A DNA stretch of 64,000 bases from Tubiluchus corallicola. Its lineage: Eukaryota; Priapulida; Priapulimorpha; Priapulimorphida; Tubiluchidae. Under the pieces are notes generated by a model. That model ran no database searches. It was not told the origin of the DNA and was given only the letters and a program-made list of their open reading frames with translations. Made by a program: the position numbers and the translations under genes. The first letter of the stretch is position 1, and each line of letters begins with the position of its first letter. Positions 61,101-64,000 of the stretch are shown piece after piece. Where the stretch lies: positions 1,736,180-1,800,179 of the forward strand of contig JAQGDQ010000005.1 of the NCBI GenBank assembly GCA_030141605.1. Reading direction: 5' to 3'.

Positions 61101-62838
61101 AGCCTCTTATTGAATGTTTGTTGATTTGTAAAGAAGATGGCTTAGCATTTCCTGGGGTATGTGTTGCTATGATGTAAGGCTAATTTCACCCTTGGTTTGT
61201 ACTTAGGAACTAAACTGGCATATATCAGTGCATTATTTCAGTAACTTAAGCTTGTTAATATCATTGGGTGTCGCAGGTTTTGGTCTTAGGGAAATTTCAT
61301 TGTCATTAACATACTTATTTTCAGAATTTCTAGATATTAGCAGCTTTTGGTTTTTGTTAAATCATTGTAAGTAGAACATATATTTGGATTGTGTCACTGC
61401 GGTAGTGAAATTTGCTGAAAAGTCACATCAGCGCACTCAGTTTAGTATTGATATTAAGATGCAGTGTATTTTAATTAAGGTCTGCATTTGCTTAAAAGTA
61501 CTTGTTATTGCATTAATTTATAGGTTTTCTGTTAGTTTAATAATTGTTTCCTAGGGTTTTGTGCACTATGCTGAATCAAGATTTTCAGTGATAAGTCGTA
61601 ACTTATACAGTAAAGTTCTAGTGCAGCCAGTGCCAGAAAAACTTCCAACTACTGAACAAGAAATGACAGCAGTAAGTAAATTTTTTTCTATACAGCAGAG
61701 CCAACAAAATGTTTGTTTAATGTTTAACAACTGTTTGGAACTGTATTCATTTTCTAAATGATTATCGAAGCTATTTTTTGTACGTAGTTAATTTTTCTGC
61801 AATTTGAAATAATTGTAACATATGTAACCCTGACATTATTATGTAACAATATACATGTTTAGCTATTATTCTCTATAAAAATTGCATGTTTGTGATTAGC
61901 ATTGTTCTAGTATAAATTGTGTCCGCTGAGCATTTTTAATCTACTATGAGTTGAAAAAGTCCACAGAAATTTCCGGTAAATGTGCTAAGAATACAGACTT
62001 ACCCCTTTCATTTGGACTGTTTTCAGCTATTTGGTAAATATGCTGACTCACTTAATGAGCTTATTGTACAACACATCTACACTGGATACCTGGATGATCC
62101 ACGTAATACAGACAATGCGTGGATAGAGGGAGAAACATGGTTGTTTCATTACAAACATGGAAAGAGCCTTGATATCAAAATACCAAAGGTAAGAACACAA
62201 ATTTATTGAGAAAAACGAAATTATCAAAACGAAAGTGGAGTGCAAAATTGACATTTTATGGCCTAAAAATTTGCTGGGGCTTGTGGGTATGTTTTGTTTT
62301 TGTGCATACGTACACGTGTTGTGCGTGACTACATACATGCAAAGACATTAATTTCTAAATTATTAAACTGGACAGAGGTGGTCCTAGTAAGTGAAACTTT
62401 TATTTTAATAAAAATGAGGCAGCTTGAAAGTTGATTTTGTTTTAGCAGAATGTGGTAACATTCTTGTAGCACTTAAACTTGCGCAGTGTTTCTTGAATAA
62501 AATGTTCAAAAATTCAATTTCCGAGATGCATTTTCAGTTCCTGAGTTATATTTGAAGCTTTCTGGTTTTCAGCATCCAGTACTTAGGCCCAGTTAATTTC
62601 TATTAACAGATTTGATGTAATGGATAAGGCGATGAAGCCCAGACATACTGTGGCTTGATGTTTAATTCCAATGAATTTGTTTGCAAATATGTTGAAGTTA
62701 CATAATTCCATTTAGTTGAATTAACTTTTATAGACTAATAAGACAGATTGGAAACAAGTGAAGTCAGAAATGAGAATGCCATCATACCAAGCGTCCATAC
62801 TACAGGAAGTGTCGTCTATGCTGGATTCTGTTGAATGA
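28106..62838 (+). CDS. TRPM2: TRPM2-like cation channel with C-terminal NUDT9-H domain
   Basis: Plasma-membrane TRPM channel, a likely orthologue of ADP-ribose-gated TRPM2. Coding exons: 28106-28183, 28523-28702, 29155-29286, 29455-29592, 30045-30156, 31534-31632, 36159-36390, 36886-37033, 37309-37402, 38174-38301, 38985-39176, 39363-39509, 39744-39922, 40393-40544, 41180-41280, 41589-41718, 42270-42496, 42850-42993, 43583-43711, 44038-44142, 44352-44529, 45113-45172, 45548-45656, 46153-46348, 47522-47664, 48197-48336, 55556-55674, 57008-57102, 57191-57311, 57840-57973, 59217-59303, 61045-61156, 61555-61671, 62027-62188, 62734-62838. All phases close: 4725 nt, 1574 residues (human TRPM2 1503). 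The ATG at 28106 is supported by an in-frame TAG at 28100-28102. The region before the first MHR is shorter than in vertebrate TRPM2. Every intron examined is GT-AG. No stop or frameshift is present, so the gene looks intact despite its unusual pore and dead Nudix box. Confidence 0.93.
28196..28350 (+). repeat. Imperfect duplication with (gat)n and (ccta)n in TRPM intron 1
   Basis: A segment of the form gatgacaatgatggtgccaccctcc...ctacttgcat at about 28205-28243 recurs at 28285-28346. The second copy has an expanded (gat) run and four tandem ccctac/ccctac-like units (28320-28340). Both microsatellites expanded only in the second copy. Confidence 0.8.
30230..30822. mobile_element. pogo/Tigger-like MITE in TRPM intron 5
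   Basis: The left end is cagtaagtcctctgttgatg (30230) and the right end, on the other strand, is cagtaagttctcgcgtttaa (ending 30822). The two share cagtaagt-ctc as terminal inverted repeats. A TA dinucleotide flanks both sides (30228-30229 and 30823-30824), the target duplication of Tc1/mariner/pogo elements, and a CAGT start with TCCTC is typical of pogo/Tigger. The 593-bp interior has no transposase frame, so it is non-autonomous. Confidence 0.7.
31903..32149 (-). repeat. LTR (3' LTR of the element)
   Basis: 247 bp, bounded by tgttatga and tcataaca, short inverted termini with TG...CA ends. It differs from the other LTR only by an extra ga dinucleotide in the tract gtgagagaag. Confidence 0.95.
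32189..34835 (-). pseudogene. Gag-protease-integrase-RNase H polyprotein with RT deleted
   Basis: The frame starts at ATG 34835 and runs 820 codons to 32373. Residues ~150-320 are a SCAN-related Gmr1-type Gag (motif [14 protein letters not shown]). Two CCHC knuckles follow ([14 protein letters not shown] and [14 protein letters not shown]), then an aspartic protease ([11 protein letters not shown]), then an integrase HHCC domain (H...H...CKTCHVCQ) and the first catalytic Asp ([10 protein letters not shown]). The integrase core stops after FFTQFG. In another frame (32410-32189) comes the C-terminal RNase H piece: [35 protein letters not shown]. Integrase residues D2 and E, and all of RT, are gone, so the product cannot replicate by itself. 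Confidence 0.9.
35856..35873 (-). other. Primer-binding site, tRNA-Pro type
   Basis: The minus strand reads TGGGGGCTCGTCCGGGAT, starting three bases inside the 5' LTR. This is the 18-nt complement of the 3' end of tRNA-Pro, the same site used by murine leukaemia viruses. Confidence 0.9.
35877..36121 (-). repeat. LTR (5' LTR of the element)
   Basis: 245 bp. Base-for-base comparison with 31903-32149 shows no substitution and one 2-bp indel, the sign of a very recent insertion. It ends 37 bp before the acceptor-side of TRPM exon 7 at 36159. Confidence 0.95.
39186..39292. repeat. AT microsatellite in TRPM intron 11
   Basis: Interrupted (TA)n tracts with the unit atatatttggtaatatata repeated, ending in (ta)10-like sequence at about 39264-39282. 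It starts just after the donor at 39177. Confidence 0.85.
39932..40163 (+). repeat. Tandem duplication, 116-bp unit, TRPM intron 13
   Basis: Two adjacent copies, 39932-40047 and 40048-40163, each beginning tattttcattcttgatcat and ending aagaaaaagtagat, differing at a handful of positions. The first copy starts ten bases after the exon 13 donor. Confidence 0.92.
40247..40325. repeat. Imperfect palindrome, ~33-bp arms, TRPM intron 13
   Basis: The left arm ttagaaaatgcccttcggga... reads against the right arm ...ctcccaaggggaattttctaa with about three to four mismatches and a loop of roughly ten bases. Transcribed, it would form a long hairpin upstream of the exon at 40393. No terminal TA or 8-bp duplication is evident. 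Confidence 0.8.
41180..46348 (+). other. TRPM2-like: transmembrane core and TRP helix (exons 15-24)
   Basis: Encodes a pre-S1 segment, an acidic linker, then S1 ([15 protein letters not shown], ~825), S2 ([19 protein letters not shown], ~849), S3 ([19 protein letters not shown], ~883), S4 plus linker (~915-949), S5 (~950-975), pore loop ([17 protein letters not shown], ~991-1007), a turret with Cys1013 and Cys1024 around an N-glycosylation sequon NKT (the position of the human turret disulfide), S6 (~1035-1065), and the TRP helix WKYQRYRL...[12 protein letters not shown], which matches TRPM2 IWKFQRH...PPPFILLSHL. Pore, S6 and Ca2+-site residues differ strongly from other TRPMs (see findings). 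Confidence 0.85.
43000..43455. mobile_element. Repeat insertion in TRPM intron 18 (ggatccggatc-rich)
   Basis: The intron begins ggtaggggtgcaccggatccac and carries many variants of atccgga/agatccaga near both ends (43005-43075 and 43400-43440), with unlike sequence in the middle. The ggggtgcaccggatcc start resembles hAT-type non-autonomous elements. Embedded at 43273-43322 is the inverted 3' end of the LINE/SINE family also seen at 22970-23036. Element borders cannot be fixed by eye. Confidence 0.5.
47522..48336 (+). other. TRPM2-like: C-terminal coiled coil (exons 25-26)
   Basis: Exon 25 encodes a lysine/arginine-rich helix ([20 protein letters not shown]). Exon 26 encodes [20 protein letters not shown] followed by [20 protein letters not shown], with leucines/valines spaced at 3-4 residues, as in the tetramerisation coiled coil between the TRP helix and the enzyme-like domain of TRPM2. 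The acceptor is ttgcag at 48191-48196 and the donor lies at 48337. Confidence 0.75.
47740..47870. repeat. Degenerate (ATTC)n microsatellite, TRPM intron 25
   Basis: Long run of attc/actc/attt tetranucleotides (tcattcatgcatgcatgc, then cactcattcattc and so on), with a weaker continuation to about 47945. It keeps two + frames open by chance; these are not genes. Confidence 0.88.
51311..54180 (+). CDS. Nested secreted protein: C-type-lectin-like domain, 49 heptad repeats, Cys-containing C-terminal domain
   Basis: A separate same-strand gene inside TRPM intron 26. Proposed exons are 51311-51340 and 51952-54180. The first encodes [10 protein letters not shown] and ends at gtaagt; the second follows ttttcag and continues [13 protein letters not shown]. 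Together they form a typical signal peptide in phase 0; total 752 residues. Next comes a CTLD of about 125 residues: [47 protein letters not shown]...MC. Then a Ser/Thr-rich linker, the heptad array, and ~140 residues with six or so cysteines and several N-glycosylation sequons, no membrane segment. Without the first exon, an ATG at 51922 would start the frame without a good signal peptide. The CTLD lacks a WND calcium motif. Function is unknown; adhesion, matrix or pattern recognition are only guesses. Confidence 0.8.
52594..53628 (+). repeat. 21-bp coding tandem array: 49 heptads of the STQQ[ED][VM]A type
   Basis: Read in frame, 49 consecutive heptads fit S-T-Q-Q-(E/D)-(V/M/I)-(A/V/T), with one LP insertion after the fifth. 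Units 11-24 mostly alternate EVA and DMA types, giving a 42-bp higher-order unit. Serine and threonine open nearly every heptad, so the region is rich in possible O-glycosylation sites. Two adjacent small hydrophobics per seven residues make a weak coiled-coil possible as well. Synonymous differences between units show the array is not brand-new. Confidence 0.95.
54815..54924 (+). terminator. Candidate polyadenylation signals of the nested gene
   Basis: AATAAA at 54815-54820 and again at 54919-54924, 635-740 bases after the stop codon of the nested gene. They lie well inside the TRPM intron, so the nested transcript could end without affecting the host exon at 55556. Confidence 0.5.
58245..58400. 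repeat. Degenerate ttcccagaaaa motif cluster, TRPM intron 30
   Basis: At least eight variants of (t)ttc(cc)agaaaa(tt) lie within 150 bases (for example ctcagaaaagttt, ttcccagaaaa, tttcccagaattt). Spacing varies between about 14 and 22 bases, so this is an eroded short tandem array. Confidence 0.7.
60395..60475. repeat. Possible solo end of a pogo/Tigger-like element, TRPM intron 31
   Basis: On the minus strand the stretch reads tacagtaagcaccgcttaat from 60475 downwards, resembling the CAGTAAG termini of the MITE at 30230-30822. No matching opposite end was found, so it is at best a truncated copy. Confidence 0.35.
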
Positions 62839-64000
62839 GTAATGAAGAATGAGTTGACAATCAATCATGTGTGAGGTTAAACCGAGTGATTTGGGTTTTA
62901 CGTTGATTTTTATAATACGTTTTATTTATTTGAATTTGCAATAGTTCTATTTCTTTGCAGAACCGTGATTTAAGTTTGATTTAAAAATGCGATCTCTAAA
63001 ATGGATAAACAATGTTATTATAGCTCAGCAATTATCCCTACTGCTGATACCTACCTAATTTCATGATCGTTATTTCTCTAGTCAATTAACAAAAAAATAA
63101 ACAAAAACGTTGATATGATTATATGCAACGTCCTCATTACAGAATGTGAATGAAATTTTTCTAGATGGTTTAGGAATTACCTGGATAGATCTTTAGTTTT
63201 TTAATATGTTTAGACTTTTAACTCTGTTTTGTATACATATTATGGAGTTTGTGATTGTTCTATGTAAGTTCACTCTTCTTAAATACCTTCAAATTTTTAT
63301 GTGATGTTTTTATAACATTAAAGATCATGTTTATTTAACTCGGCAAAAATATATAAAATATTAATTTTGAGAATCATCCAGTGAAGTTTTTGCATGGTGC
63401 TTGCAATTGAAGAGTTAATGATCTGTCATAACTTTAGTAACTTATAAGATAATGATCTGATTTTGAGGCTTTATTGTATTGTGTCTTTTGTCTTCACTAC
63501 TTTTTTAAAGTGTTTAAAACAAGTGTTGGACTTATAGGTATATACACTACATTTTTCACTATATTTTATGATAATTCTTTTTTCTCAACTACATGTCATT
63601 GATAGCTAGAAGCCATATTTGGAAGCCGTTTCTCGGCATACCGTATGGGAATATCATGGTGATATACAATTTTTAAGTGCTTTTTCCTATACTTTGTACT
63701 TGCATGTAGTGACTTAGTTCAGTACTTTTGCACATGGACTTCTAAGAAATACATACATGTGTACAAATGAACTGCAGATACTATATTTCCAATATGTATG
63801 ACAATTATTATATTCTCAGGTAGATTAAACATAGTACATAATATGAAACATTTAAATCTGATAGTCAAAAGTGAGTAGTTCATTAAGCAACTTTTTTCCT
63901 TCCACTATTGCTAAAATTTTGTACCTAATACCGATGTTTTAAGGTGTGCACATGATAATACACACTTCACGCGTCATATAAAAACCCATTGACTGTGTGA
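62839..64000 (+). other. TRPM2-like 3' UTR and downstream flank
   Basis: No further coding exon is recognised. AATAAA occurs at 63096-63101, about 260 bases after the stop codon, and is the first good polyadenylation candidate; weaker variants follow near 63316. The remaining AT-rich sequence shows nothing identifiable. Confidence 0.55.

Larger units (their letters stand above)
55556..62838 (+). other. TRPM2-like: NUDT9-H ADP-ribose-sensing domain (exons 27-35)
   Basis: Residues ~1240-1574 align along their length with the NUDT9 homology domain of TRPM2. Landmarks are [11 protein letters not shown]...VPWE, YDPAVY, then [12 protein letters not shown], then [19 protein letters not shown], the Nudix region [30 protein letters not shown], and a short tail ending SVE. 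The ADP-ribose contact blocks NPLGRTG (Asn1382) and [10 protein letters not shown] (Arg1512) are kept. The Nudix signature GX5EX7REUXEE keeps G1448, E1454 and R1462 but reads N1463, S1466 and K1467 where the three catalytic glutamates belong. A ligand-binding, non-hydrolysing domain is therefore likely, as in vertebrate TRPM2. Confidence 0.9.

Overview
The window is nuclear DNA of an intron-rich, AT-rich invertebrate animal. The evidence is spliceosomal genes (type IV collagen, mitochondrial VLCAD, a TRPM2-type channel), vertebrate-like protein sequences, degenerate LINE fragments and a Gmr1-type Ty3/Gypsy element. I cannot fix the phylum: the α2-like collagen IV end suggests a bilaterian, and a tunicate or another invertebrate deuterostome fits, but a cnidarian is not excluded.

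Layout: (1) 227-487, + strand: last coding exon of a type IV collagen chain, followed by its 3' UTR and an intergenic stretch. (2) 3784-18122, - strand: a complete ACADVL (very-long-chain acyl-CoA dehydrogenase) gene in 17 exons, the first one tentative. It is tail-to-tail with the collagen gene. One intron uses a GC donor. (3) 19.7-26.5 kb: a graveyard of at least five truncated non-LTR retrotransposon pieces, with direct and inverted duplications. (4) 28106-62838, + strand: a complete 35-exon TRPM2-like cation channel gene whose phases close to a 1574-residue protein. It has TRPM homology regions, six membrane segments, a TRP helix, a coiled coil and a C-terminal NUDT9-H domain. It is head-to-head with ACADVL across the LINE graveyard.

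Guests sit inside the TRPM gene. Intron 5 holds a pogo/Tigger-like MITE. Intron 6 holds a very young Ty3/Gypsy element (LTRs of 247 and 245 bp with no substitution between them, tRNA-Pro primer site) with pol order PR-IN-RNase H, the RT having been deleted. Intron 26 contains a same-strand, two-exon nested gene (51311-54180) for a secreted protein with a C-type-lectin-like domain, 49 tandem heptads of the STQQ[ED]xx type and an unrecognised cysteine-containing C-terminal domain.

The most unusual features are two. First, the channel keeps the NUDT9-H ADP-ribose contact motifs but has lost the Nudix catalytic acids, the TRPM FGQ selectivity-filter motif, the conserved S6 asparagines and most of the S2-S3 calcium site. 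Second, the nested lectin-like heptad-repeat gene fits no family I recognise as a whole.
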